DNA of 64,000 nt, from positions 1-64,000 of the forward strand of contig JBFHFS010000002.1 in the NCBI GenBank assembly GCA_041583495.1, in the 5' to 3' direction. The notes below the pieces were generated by a model. The model saw only the letters and a list, made by a program, of their open reading frames with translations. It ran no database searches and had not been told where the DNA came from. Positions 27,841 to 36,415 of the stretch are shown here, piece by piece; the first letter of the stretch is position 1, and each line of letters opens with the position of its first letter. The stretch is from JBFHFS01 sp041583495. GTDB taxonomy: Bacteria > Bacteroidota > Bacteroidia > Bacteroidales > Marinilabiliaceae. The translations under genes and the position numbers were made by a program.

Positions 27841-30156
27841 TTAATACATCAACTTCAATTCGATATTTTCCTGAACAACAATTTTTCCCGAATTCATGAT
27901 CTCATTATTTGAATGAGAATTATTCTTGGCCCCCCAAAGAAGTGCCACCAGCTTAACCGGGTTGTTTTTAAAAGTATTGTCCGAAACGTCAACATTCATT
28001 ATTCCACGGGTATTGAGTAAGATCTTGTTTTCTTCTTTGGCTCCACAATTGGTAAAAATATTGTTTGTTACGCTCAAATTCCCTCCAATGGTCGACTCAT
28101 CATAACCGCCTCTGTAGTAATCCACCACATTGGCATTGATCTTTGTAAATGTGCAGTTGTCAATGGTCAGAAATTCAACATTATAATTACCTTCATCGTC
28201 CGTTTCTCCAGATAATTCAATCCCGTTATCACAATTCTCCATTTCGCTCCTCACAAAAGTGATGCTATCCGAAAACGATTCTTTGTATGCTTTTAGCACG
28301 TATCTAAAGTTGTTGATCCTACAATCTTCAACTTTTAAGTTGTACAAAGCCGACATATTTTCTTCAAGTGTGGCGAAAGCATAGTTGCTATTGTTTCCTT
28401 CCAGTGAAATATTTTTCAGCCTCAGATTCCCTTTCGGATTCATCTCAAACAAAGGAGAGTCCTCATCACCCAAAAACATCAGTATTACTTTCTCTTCGGC
28501 ATTTGCCGGCTTTAAAATTATACGCTTATCTATTTTTATGGAGGAGGCCACAGGGTATTTTCCTGCCCCCAGTTCAATGACATCACCCGAAGCGGCTTCT
28601 TCTATTTTTTTCAACAAATCGTCTCCTGCCATAACTTTAAAGAGCTTAGGCTCATGTTCTTTAGCCTCTATCGAAAACCAACCTGCCCCATATTTGCCCT
28701 CCTCCAGGAGATCAGCTTTTTCACCTGCCGTGCCACAGGTTGCCCCAATACAATTATTATCCTTCCTGCTGTTCCCAAAAAGGTCGGAATCAATGGTTTC
28801 AAAATCAAATCCTTTGTATACTTCCACCTCGCATGCATCAGATGAAGGCACAAAGAGGAAGTCGTTAACTTTGGTCATGGAGAAGTCGCAGTATTCAAAG
28901 GCATCTTCCTTTTCACCAGTCCATCCTTTATAGTTAATCAGATTGCTTGCGAACTTAACGCCATCTATTTTGTCGTAAGCCACAATGGGTGCGGAAGTAT
29001 TTTCGGCATTGTAAACGATGTTGTCGGCGACCACGGTTCGCACCGCGCGGGCCGATCTGATTTCAGAAGCAGGAAGCACCTCGGCCTGCTCTAAATTGGC
29101 CCCCACACCAAAGTGCCAGGGAGATATACAATCTACCCATGTATTATAGGCAACAACCACATCCGTCACCTGGTTGTAGCGGTTAAGCGGCGACTTGGGA
29201 ATACCATTCATGATGGCCAAAGGCGCTCTGAAGTTATTACCCTTAAGGTTATAAAAATAATTGTTTGTCACCCAATGTCCGGTGTTAACAATGCGAATCC
29301 CACCCATGTTATCCGAATGATTGTCTCCAATAAAGATGTTCCCGTCAATCATACAATAGTTGCCATGGCGCATCACCAAAGAACCCTCGCACTTATAAAA
29401 AATATTGTTGCGGAATTCGTTGTAATTGGTTTTGCTGGAGATGATTTCCACCTCGCCATTGCAGCGGTCGAACAAATTATTGGCCACGAAGGTATGACTG
29501 GGCGACATAGAGGTATCACTATCACCAATTTGCAGAGTTTCTCCGTGCGGGCCCCCTTTTCTGGGGCGTGGCCCGAAATGGTTGTTTACAATCCGGTGAT
29601 AATTCCTTATGCTCTCATTTCCTTTTATTTGAACCCGTACGGTTGGCCCTGAGTTGGACTTTCCAATAAGGTTGCAATTGCTCAGTTGGTTATGCCTTCC
29701 CCAAAACTCCACCCAGTGATCTTGCCTGTCGCGCTGTGGCTGGTTAAAGTTTTCTATAACACAATGGGAAAAGATGCAATTATTGGCAACTTTCTTTCCC
29801 AATCTAAATTCAATAACAGCGTTATTCGGCGTATAACCATTTCTAAAATACAAACCGCTCATCACAATATGTTCGCCGCCAAATTTCACATACGACTGAC
29901 CTTCGATAAAGACCTCTCCAACAGTTTCGGCCCTTACCACAATCGGATTTTCTTTGGTCCCACTGTTGGTAAATTCCATTTTCACATCGCTCCAGGTTCC
30001 ATTGGCCAACACAATTTCGTCACCCGGGGCAGCATCTGCAAGAGCTTTTTCAAGCTCAGCGTTGTTCTGCACTTTAACCTGATTGGTATTCCCCTGCGAT
30101 GTACAGGCCAAAAACATAAGGGTAAATACGATTGGGAAAAAAATTTTAGTGAGCAT
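27841..30156 (-). CDS. PL6 alginate lyase, two-domain lipoprotein
   Basis: 771 residues with lipobox LAC at Cys18. The first domain (about 25-400) is a right-handed beta-helix of polysaccharide lyase family 6, which cuts alginate by beta-elimination. The catalytic Lys242 (SSKTNYN) and Arg263 (VMRHGN) lie 21 residues apart, as in AlyGC (Lys220/Arg241), and the calcium-binding acidic residues are in GEVEII (Glu235, Glu237). A second beta-helix (about 510-760) follows, as in the long two-domain PL6 enzymes. It should act at the cell surface or in the periplasm. The upstream kinase gene ends 88 bases before it; the cupin lipoprotein follows. Confidence 0.9.
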   Translation of the reverse strand: MLTKIFFPIVFTLMFLACTSQGNTNQVKVQNNAELEKALADAAPGDEIVLANGTWSDVKMEFTNSGTKENPIVVRAETVGEVFIEGQSYVKFGGEHIVMSGLYFRNGYTPNNAVIEFRLGKKVANNCIFSHCVIENFNQPQRDRQDHWVEFWGRHNQLSNCNLIGKSNSGPTVRVQIKGNESIRNYHRIVNNHFGPRPRKGGPHGETLQIGDSDTSMSPSHTFVANNLFDRCNGEVEIISSKTNYNEFRNNIFYKCEGSLVMRHGNYCMIDGNIFIGDNHSDNMGGIRIVNTGHWVTNNYFYNLKGNNFRAPLAIMNGIPKSPLNRYNQVTDVVVAYNTWVDCISPWHFGVGANLEQAEVLPASEIRSARAVRTVVADNIVYNAENTSAPIVAYDKIDGVKFASNLINYKGWTGEKEDAFEYCDFSMTKVNDFLFVPSSDACEVEVYKGFDFETIDSDLFGNSRKDNNCIGATCGTAGEKADLLEEGKYGAGWFSIEAKEHEPKLFKVMAGDDLLKKIEEAASGDVIELGAGKYPVASSIKIDKRIILKPANAEEKVILMFLGDEDSPLFEMNPKGNLRLKNISLEGNNSNYAFATLEENMSALYNLKVEDCRINNFRYVLKAYKESFSDSITFVRSEMENCDNGIELSGETDDEGNYNVEFLTIDNCTFTKINANVVDYYRGGYDESTIGGNLSVTNNIFTNCGAKEENKILLNTRGIMNVDVSDNTFKNNPVKLVALLWGAKNNSHSNNEIMNSGKIVVQENIELKLMY

Positions 30157-30244
30157 CGGTGTTTGGTTTTTAGATGAAGAGTAAACTGGTTATAAAGTTA
30201 TTTCAATAAAATAATTGCAGTTGCCATTTTCGATCCCTCAAAGG

Positions 30245-31249
30245 CTACCTTCTTAAGGATCCGGAGGTGTCCCCTTCCATTAAGCTCATGACATTTTCCA
30301 AAGACACCATATTAACATCGCCCGGAACAGTATGTTTGAGGGCACAGGCAGCAGAAGCAAAACTCAAGGCCTGCAAATCATCATCATAATGCAACAATCC
30401 GTATATGAGGCCCGAAGCAAAGGCATCTCCGGTGCCAACGCGATCTATGACGTGGGTAATATCCAACATCCGGGTTTTAATATACTCGCGGCCATTCCAC
30501 ATTTTACCTTGTATTTGCTGATGGGAAGCGCTGATGGATTTCCTGGTTTTTCCCACTACCTTTTTTATTCTTGGGAAAGTGTCCATCAGCAGTCTGGCTG
30601 AAACCCGGAACTTATCCTCCAACTGGCCCAGACCAAACATCTCCCGGATACCACGTTTGCTGGTAATCACAACATCACAATTTTGCACCAACTCCGGCAT
30701 AACCTCCTGCATGGTTTTGCCATACCGCCACATATTGCTGCGCGAATTAATATCCCCCGAAACCATTATTCCCAACTTGTTAGCTGTCCTAATGGCATCC
30801 AGACAACACATCGCCGCCCCTTCCGAAATGGCCGGGGTGATCCCTGTCCAGTGAAACCAATCGGCGTCTTTGAGGATCTGTTCCCAATCGACCATGGACG
30901 GCTCTATTAAAGAAAATGAAGAGCCTTCCCTTTCATATATCACTTCACTGGGTCTATGCACAGCCCCTTTCTCAAGAAAATACAGACCCAACCTGTCCCC
31001 GCCATAAAAAACGTGTTGGGTGCTTAACCAGTGCTTACGTAAAAATTGAGTGGCCGCTTTTCCCAGCGAATTATCCGGAAAACGGGTCACGTGGGCGGCT
31101 TTCATCCAGAGATAGGCCAATGAAATGGCTACATTCGCCTCACCCCCACCATAAACAAGTTCGAAAGAAGTAGCTTGCGAAAACTTTGAATATCCCGGTG
31201 GTGACAAACGCATCATTACTTCACCGAATGTTATCACTTTTTTAGCCAT
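30245..31249 (-). CDS. kdgK: PfkB-family 2-keto-3-deoxygluconate kinase (second copy)
   Basis: 334 residues, no signal. It has the ribokinase/PfkB frame: substrate-binding GGGEANVAIS near residue 34 and the C-terminal motif DRVGTGDAFASG with the catalytic Asp. Its family phosphorylates 2-keto-3-deoxygluconate (KDG) to KDPG, the step before Eda. A second, clearly diverged kinase is encoded at 33336-34436; this one has DINSRSNMW where the other has DLNYRPSLW. It lies between the jelly-roll protein gene (98 bases upstream) and the PL6 gene (88 bases downstream). The two kinases may differ in substrate; KDG kinase is the best guess from context. Confidence 0.8.
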   Translation of the reverse strand: MAKKVITFGEVMMRLSPPGYSKFSQATSFELVYGGGEANVAISLAYLWMKAAHVTRFPDNSLGKAATQFLRKHWLSTQHVFYGGDRLGLYFLEKGAVHRPSEVIYEREGSSFSLIEPSMVDWEQILKDADWFHWTGITPAISEGAAMCCLDAIRTANKLGIMVSGDINSRSNMWRYGKTMQEVMPELVQNCDVVITSKRGIREMFGLGQLEDKFRVSARLLMDTFPRIKKVVGKTRKSISASHQQIQGKMWNGREYIKTRMLDITHVIDRVGTGDAFASGLIYGLLHYDDDLQALSFASAACALKHTVPGDVNMVSLENVMSLMEGDTSGSLRR

Positions 31250-31347
31250 ACTGTTTGGTATCTAAGGATATTTATGGAATGGTTATTCAATCTGAAGCCC
31301 GGGGGTGATCAATAATCCAGGTCATCAAAAGGCTCCCGGCCTTTGGC

Positions 31348-32154
31348 TTATTTTTCAATTTCACGGATGCTGAAATCAGAAAAAAACAAGGTTTCGTCTC
31401 TCAGGTTGTCAGCATCCGATAAACTCCGGTAAATACCCCACTTGGGGCGTATAAATTCAGCATCCGTTTTCCATGTCCTGATGGATTGATCTGTGTATTC
31501 CAGAAGGGTTTTTCCATTCTTTACTTTTTTAATCGATATTGAATAAGCCCCTTTTTCTCCATACCGGATGGTTTCGGTAACTTCCACCCAGGCTCCCTTA
31601 AATGGGGTTAAATCAACTTTTCTAAGCGTGGTTTGTTTGGTGGCCTCGGCATACCTTAGTTCCAGCTTATCGGGATCTCCTTTTCGTGCGGTGAGTGTAA
31701 AAAGCGGCATACTCTCCTCCGGACCACCCACTGCCTTGAGCTGATGCAAATGGGTAAAGGCTGAGGATGCCTGAAACCCGGCATCCAATTTAAATCTCCA
31801 CTTATACTCTACCGTTTCGTTTTGTGTGCCCAACAAACCATCGGGAGATTTGTCGTAGGCTTTGATTTCATTCCTTTGCCTGTCGACATTAATACAGCGA
31901 TCGTTGTCGGGCGTTTTGTGAATAAAAAACCGGAATACATAGGTATTTAGTTCAGGGTCGAACACCTCATCGATGTGTGGGCCAAATTCCTGGTGACTGC
32001 AATCGGGAACCTCCACAGCATCGTATCCGGGCACCAGCACAGAAGCTATTAACTCGTAAGTTTGGCCCGGGCCATCGGCATTCAGGGTAACCTGCGAGAA
32101 TATAGCCGGCTGAAGAAGGATGCCAAATAGGATCCCTAACCAAAGGCTTTTCAT
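31348..32154 (-). CDS. Secreted jelly-roll protein, possible polysaccharide lyase
   Basis: About 268 residues from the ATG at 32154, chosen because it directly gives a signal peptide (MKSLWLGILFGILLQPAIFS); an upstream in-frame start would put 24 polar residues before it. The rest is beta-rich with THLHQLKAVGG in the middle and WGIYRSL near the end, which resemble the concanavalin-like lyase families (heparin lyase I/PF14099, PL20 type). The strict PL7 alginate lyase motifs are absent. Placed inside the alginate locus between the aldolase and a KDG kinase, it may be an additional alginate or glucuronan lyase. The fold call is moderate, the activity unproven. Confidence 0.55.
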   Translation of the reverse strand: MKSLWLGILFGILLQPAIFSQVTLNADGPGQTYELIASVLVPGYDAVEVPDCSHQEFGPHIDEVFDPELNTYVFRFFIHKTPDNDRCINVDRQRNEIKAYDKSPDGLLGTQNETVEYKWRFKLDAGFQASSAFTHLHQLKAVGGPEESMPLFTLTARKGDPDKLELRYAEATKQTTLRKVDLTPFKGAWVEVTETIRYGEKGAYSISIKKVKNGKTLLEYTDQSIRTWKTDAEFIRPKWGIYRSLSDADNLRDETLFFSDFSIREIEK

Positions 32155-32302
32155 CCTAACCGGTTTACTCTTATCTTCAAATTGGAATCTCATCATACTA
32201 AAAGAGTTTATATTAAGGATTACCATTAAACCGCTGATCTATACGGCTGTATAAAAGCGACTTACACAGCATGATTTCCCTAACAATAATTGGCAACAGC
32301 CA

Positions 32303-32971
32303 CTATTGATATTGACTTATAATTTCCAGTGCCTCCGAACACTTCTCGGTAATGTAATTGTAATTCTTTTCAGCCAAGACCTCTTTGGGGAACAGTTGGG
32401 AGCCCATTCCCACGCAGGTAACTCCCGCCTCAAACCACTGTTTCAGGTTCTCCTGGGTTGGAGAAACCCCACCTGTTGGCATAATACTAGCCCAGGGCAT
32501 GGGTCCTTTTACCGCTTTTACAAAACCGGGCCCGCCAACCTGCGATCCCGGGAATATTTTTACGACCTCTGCTCCCAGTTCGTGTGCGCGGCCAATTTCC
32601 GTTACCGAACCACAACCCGGACTCCAGGCAATTTTTCGTTTGTTACAAACTTTAGCTGTAGCCTCATCAATTAACGGGGCCACAACAAAGTTGGTCCCCA
32701 AAGCAATATACATAGCGGCGGTTGCCTCATCCACAATCGACCCCACCCCCATAATCATTTCGGGGCAGTTTTCGATGGTCCACTTATTGAACTCGGCAAA
32801 AACCAATGATGCAAAATCACCCCGGTTAGTGAATTCGAATAAACGGGCACCTCCATCGTAACAGGCTTTTACAACGGCTTTACATACCTCAATATCCTGA
32901 TGATAAAACACCGGTACCATGCCGGTTTCTTTCATTTTTAATGCTACTTCTATTCTTGAAAATCTTGCCAT
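32303..32971 (-). CDS. eda: 2-keto-3-deoxy-6-phosphogluconate aldolase
   Basis: 222 residues, cytosolic. The class I aldolase motifs are present: Glu46 in LFEFTNRG, the Schiff-base Lys138 in VVKIFPG, and the phosphate-binding MPTGGV. It splits KDPG to pyruvate and glyceraldehyde-3-phosphate, the last special step of alginate breakdown. A 364-base gap separates it from the upstream kinase gene, so it probably has its own promoter. Downstream, after 148 bases, comes the jelly-roll protein gene in the same direction. Confidence 0.93.
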   Translation of the reverse strand: MARFSRIEVALKMKETGMVPVFYHQDIEVCKAVVKACYDGGARLFEFTNRGDFASLVFAEFNKWTIENCPEMIMGVGSIVDEATAAMYIALGTNFVVAPLIDEATAKVCNKRKIAWSPGCGSVTEIGRAHELGAEVVKIFPGSQVGGPGFVKAVKGPMPWASIMPTGGVSPTQENLKQWFEAGVTCVGMGSQLFPKEVLAEKNYNYITEKCSEALEIISQYQ

Positions 32972-33335
32972 AATAAAAAAGTTAAAAGGTGAAAAAGGTG
33001 AAAGTTAAAAGACTAAAGGGTTAAGGGTTAAGGGTTAAGGGTAAGGGCAAAAATTTAAAGGTTTAAAAGAAACAAGCCAGCTCTGCGCCGGCGCTGAAGC
33101 TATGGCGTAAGCGTTGCTGATCCCGCGTTACAGGAATGGAAAGCCAGCTTGTCTGGTCCCTGCCTGCCCCGCATTTTAATCGTTAACCCTTCGGGAATGA
33201 AGCTACCAACTTTGCTAAGACCGTTTTGCGGGAGGAAACGGATTACCATACGATTAATATTTTACCTGCCGATCAGCGGTCCTCAATACGCCTTCCCTCT
33301 CTAATCATACCTTTCTCCCTTCGCCTTTTCTAATG
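32972..33335. other. Gap with a heptanucleotide repeat
   Basis: 364 bases without a gene between the two minus-strand operons. Bases 33016-33047 carry four near-perfect units of GGGTTAA next to a purine-rich AAAGTTAAAAG/AAAAGGTG stretch. The middle is GC-rich without a readable gene. The promoter of eda should lie near 32980-33010, where repeats obscure it. Confidence 0.6.
33016..33047. repeat. (GGGTTAA)n tandem repeat
   Basis: Four consecutive units with the last shortened by one base (GGGTAAGGG). It lies about 45 bases upstream of the eda start, so changes in unit number could alter spacing in the promoter or leader of that gene. Confidence 0.85.
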
Positions 33336-34436
33336 CTACCGATCTACGCGCGCACTACCACCGCCAATAATTTTTTCGACCTCCGACAGAGTAGCCATGG
33401 TGGTATCGCCGGGAGTTGTCATGGCTAATGCACCGTGTGCAGCACCATACTCAACGGCTTTTGCGCCATCATTAAATTCAAGGAAACCATAGATTAAGCC
33501 GGAAGCAAAACTGTCGCCGCCGCCTACACGATCCATGATTTCAAGGTCTTCGCGATGTTGGGCTTCATGAATTTCACCTTCCGAATAGCAAATAGCCCCC
33601 CATGAATTAACCGTTGCTGTTTTTACGGTACGCAAGGTGGTGGCTATAACCCGAAAGTTTGGAAATTCGGATACTGCCTTTTCGATCATGTTTTTGTAGC
33701 CCGACAAATCCAATTCTTTCAAATTTTCATCGTTGCCTTCAACTTCCAATCCTAAACAGGCAGTAAAATCCTCTTCGTTACCAATCATCACATCCACATA
33801 TTTGGCAATTTCACGGTTTACCTCCTGGGCTTTCGCTTCCCCGCCAATGGCTTTCCAAAGGGATGGACGGTAGTTTAAGTCGTATGAAACGATGGTGCCG
33901 TGTTTTTTAGCTATTCTTACGGCCTCAATAACGGTTTCAGCGGCCGATTCAGATAACGCTGCGAAAATACCACCGGTATGCATCCAGCGAACACCTAAAG
34001 TACCAAAAATATACTCCCAGTCAATATCACCAGGTTTTAATTGAGAGGCGGCTGTATTTCCGCGGTCGGAAACCCCTTTTGCTCCGCGGATTCCAAACCC
34101 CCTTTCTGTGAAGTTAAGTCCGTTTCGAACCGTACGGCCGCAACCATCGTATTCTACCCATTTAACGAATTGGGTATCCAATCCACCCTGAAGCATAAAG
34201 TCTTCAATTAAAGCACCCACTTCATTGTCAGCCAGTGCTGTGATGATGGCTGTTTTTTTACCGAAGCATCTTCTCAGGCCACGGGAAACATTGTATTCGC
34301 CCCCCCCTTCCCAGGCCTTGAACTGACGTGAAGTTCTTATTCGACCTTCGCCCGGATCCAGTCTTAACATGACTTCACCAAGTGAAATACAATCGTAGGT
34401 ACATTCCGATTTTGATTTGATCTTCAATTTTGTCAT
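33336..34436 (-). CDS. kdgK: PfkB-family 2-keto-3-deoxygluconate kinase (first copy)
   Basis: 366 residues, cytosolic. Motifs of the KDG-kinase group are EGGGEYNVSRGL near residue 43, SYDLNYRPSLW in the middle and DRVGGGDSFASG with the catalytic Asp. It should phosphorylate KDG, the product of DEH reduction, to KDPG. It follows the TauE/SafE-like transporter gene by 11 bases and shares its promoter, which carries a GntR-type operator (35292-35303). The aldolase gene lies downstream after a 364-base gap. Compared with the kinase at 30245 it has longer insertions and little identity outside the motifs. Confidence 0.88.
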   Translation of the reverse strand: MTKLKIKSKSECTYDCISLGEVMLRLDPGEGRIRTSRQFKAWEGGGEYNVSRGLRRCFGKKTAIITALADNEVGALIEDFMLQGGLDTQFVKWVEYDGCGRTVRNGLNFTERGFGIRGAKGVSDRGNTAASQLKPGDIDWEYIFGTLGVRWMHTGGIFAALSESAAETVIEAVRIAKKHGTIVSYDLNYRPSLWKAIGGEAKAQEVNREIAKYVDVMIGNEEDFTACLGLEVEGNDENLKELDLSGYKNMIEKAVSEFPNFRVIATTLRTVKTATVNSWGAICYSEGEIHEAQHREDLEIMDRVGGGDSFASGLIYGFLEFNDGAKAVEYGAAHGALAMTTPGDTTMATLSEVEKIIGGGSARVDR

Positions 34437-34447
34437 GATTATTTTAT

Positions 34448-35212
34448 TTATTTAAAAAACCACAATTTAATGGCCATGACCCCAATAGCCAGAAGCAAGA
34501 TTAGTTTTATCCATTTTTCGCTTTTCTTCATCGTGAAATGACTTCCCAAATAACCTCCCACAGAGGTTCCAAGGGCCAGTACGAGACCTACTTTCCAGTC
34601 TATGGCATCGTTCAGAATAAAAACAATAACTGATGAAATACTGAATAAGAGCGCCACAAACACCTTAACGCTGTTTGCATACTTAAGCGTTAACTGATTT
34701 ATGCGTGATAATATCAAAATCATTAAAAAGCCAATTCCTACATGGATAAACCCGCCATAAATACCGGTAAAGAAGAAAAGAAACAGACTGGTTGCCTTAT
34801 TTTTTACAACCGGCATTGAACTGTTTGGTACATGTTTTTTATTATTCAACAAAATCGCAGCGCCTGTGCCCACCATAACAATGGACAAAATGCGGTTAAA
34901 CAACTGGTCATCCATTTCGAGTGCCAACAATGAGCCGATTACCGAACCAACAATAGCGATACCACCCGCATACAAGCTATAGGGATAAATAAATACCCCT
35001 TTCCTGGAAAAATTGGAAACCGCAACAATATTTTGTGCAATAATACCTATGCGATTTGTACCATTGGCCACAACCGGTGGCAATCCTAAAAAAATCATTA
35101 ATGGCAATGTCAGTAGTGACCCACCTCCGGCAACCACGTTAATGAAACCGGCCAAAACACCTGCCAAACTTAGACCCGCCAACTCAAAAAAAGATAATTC
35201 ACTCATAATCAA
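34448..35212 (-). CDS. TauE/SafE (TSUP) family membrane transporter
   Basis: 254 residues with about eight hydrophobic segments in two halves, each starting with a Gly-rich GF(I/V)xxxxGGGS-type motif (FINVVAGGGSLLTLP in the first). This is the TSUP family, known to move sulfite, sulfoacetate and other small organic anions. It is the first gene of a two-gene operon with a KDG kinase, and its promoter contains a palindrome also found in the promoter of the GntR regulator. It may move a uronate-derived acid or another anion made during alginate growth; the family gives no closer answer. Confidence 0.8.
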   Translation of the reverse strand: MIMSELSFFELAGLSLAGVLAGFINVVAGGGSLLTLPLMIFLGLPPVVANGTNRIGIIAQNIVAVSNFSRKGVFIYPYSLYAGGIAIVGSVIGSLLALEMDDQLFNRILSIVMVGTGAAILLNNKKHVPNSSMPVVKNKATSLFLFFFTGIYGGFIHVGIGFLMILILSRINQLTLKYANSVKVFVALLFSISSVIVFILNDAIDWKVGLVLALGTSVGGYLGSHFTMKKSEKWIKLILLLAIGVMAIKLWFFK

Positions 35213-35276
35213 TGAAACAGTCGAATATCATCAATCTATGCCAGATGTATGGTAAGGTCCCAGCTGTTGTAACGAA

Positions 35277-35307
35277 CTAAAATACAAAGAGGTGGTTGAC
35301 CACAAAA
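35277..35307 (-). promoter_or_regulatory. Bacteroidota-type promoter of the TSUP-kinase operon
   Basis: On the minus strand TTTTG (-33 box, 35303-35307) is followed after 18 bases by TATTTTAG (35277-35284), one mismatch from the Bacteroidota -7 box TAnnTTTG. The start codon is about 65 bases downstream. The operator palindrome fills the spacer between the boxes, so a bound repressor would block polymerase. Confidence 0.55.
35292..35303. promoter_or_regulatory. GntR/FadR-type operator in the TSUP-kinase promoter
   Basis: GTGGTTGACCAC is a near-perfect palindrome with the TGGT..ACCA core. It closely matches the pair of sites at 52637-52670 in front of the GntR gene and resembles the ExuR/UxuR operator (TTGGTATACCAA) of hexuronate regulators in the same FadR subfamily. 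Confidence 0.6.
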
Positions 35308-35571
35308 CATTAACCCCCATTTCTATAAGAGCAGGGAAATAGCAGATCGCTTATTGGCTTCCAGAACGGGTTAATATTTAAAAAACACCGCTCCCAACTT
35401 CGCCAATCAGCGCACCTGCTTTTCCTTGTAAATGCCTCACTCTCAATATCTGAAAAACCTAAAATTTGAGACCATCCAAAAAGTGAAATAACTGAAAATC
35501 AACAAACTCCGTCCTTTCGGGATGGACTCAAATGGGTTGGGCTATCCGAATGATAGCATCAATTCCCCCTC

Positions 35572-36333
35572 TTATATCCCTAAGGCCTGACCACCACCAA
35601 TTTGGATGGTTTCGGCTGTAATAAAAGAGGCGTCTTTACTAGCCAGGAAAGCTACAACAGAAGCAACCTCCTCGGGCTGACCCAATCTTCCTAAGAGAAT
35701 ACTGTTTTTCCACGAAGCAAATACTTCAGGCTTAGTCGATTTAATTTGCGCATGGAAGGGGGTATCAATGGTACCGGGAGATACGGCATTTACCCTGATT
35801 CCATATTCGGCTAAATCTTTGGCCAATGCTCTGGTAATGGCATGTACCCCTGCTTTAGAAGTACCGTAAATCCCCGCACCCGGTCCACCTGCATTCCAGG
35901 CTGCATTGGAGGTATAATTAATGATAGAGGCATTTTCTCCCTTTTTAAGATAGGGGATCGCCGCTCTCGAAGCAAAAAACACCGAATCGAGGTTTAAAGC
36001 CATAACAAACCGATAAAATTCGGTCGTCATCTCTTCAAATCTGGATCTTCCGCCTAATCCCCCTGCGTTATTTACAAGAAGATCTATTTTACCATATTTT
36101 TCACCAATTGCCTTAATGTGGGAAGTTACCTCATCTTCTTTGGTAACGTCAAAGCCACGGTACTCTGCAGTAATACCTTGTGCAGTAAGCTCTTCTACCC
36201 GTTTGGCACCTGCTTCATTTTCAATCCCGTTCAAAACTACGGTATATCCATCTTTACCCAATCGTTTAGCTACTTCGAAACCAATTCCTCCTGTTGCACC
36301 GGTAATAACGGCAACCTTTCCTTTTGAATTCAT
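35572..36333 (-). CDS. SDR-family DEH reductase
   Basis: 253 residues. Classical short-chain dehydrogenase motifs are TGATGGIG (11-18), NNAG (88-91), Ser142 and YGTSK (Tyr156, Lys160). In alginate-using bacteria the enzyme in this position reduces 4-deoxy-L-erythro-5-hexoseulose uronate (DEH) to KDG with NAD(P)H. The family sequence alone would also allow gluconate or glucose dehydrogenase; the assignment rests on its place directly after kdgF and the uronate carrier. The MFS gene ends 82 bases upstream. Confidence 0.8.
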   Translation of the reverse strand: MNSKGKVAVITGATGGIGFEVAKRLGKDGYTVVLNGIENEAGAKRVEELTAQGITAEYRGFDVTKEDEVTSHIKAIGEKYGKIDLLVNNAGGLGGRSRFEEMTTEFYRFVMALNLDSVFFASRAAIPYLKKGENASIINYTSNAAWNAGGPGAGIYGTSKAGVHAITRALAKDLAEYGIRVNAVSPGTIDTPFHAQIKSTKPEVFASWKNSILLGRLGQPEEVASVVAFLASKDASFITAETIQIGGGQALGI

Positions 36334-36415
36334 AATTTATTTTTTTTAAAAGTTTGTATTTTAAACTTCATCCGTCCATCTGTTTGTAGGATGAAATTCA
36401 TTTCGTTAATGATCT

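Larger units (their letters stand above)
35213..35571. other. Gap holding the TSUP-kinase promoter
   Basis: 359 bases without a gene. The part next to the TSUP gene carries a promoter and an operator (35277-35307). The part next to the SDR gene should contain its transcript end, but no strong terminator was seen. Confidence 0.6.

Noticed and set aside
29113..30177. Two long plus-strand frames opposite the PL6 lyase gene
   Set aside because: They mirror a well-supported lyase frame; codon pattern and motifs are on the minus strand only.
33016..33047. Telomere-like repeat
   Set aside because: The unit is GGGTTAA, not TTAGGG, it is only four units long and lies inside a chromosome next to a promoter; a plain tandem repeat is enough.
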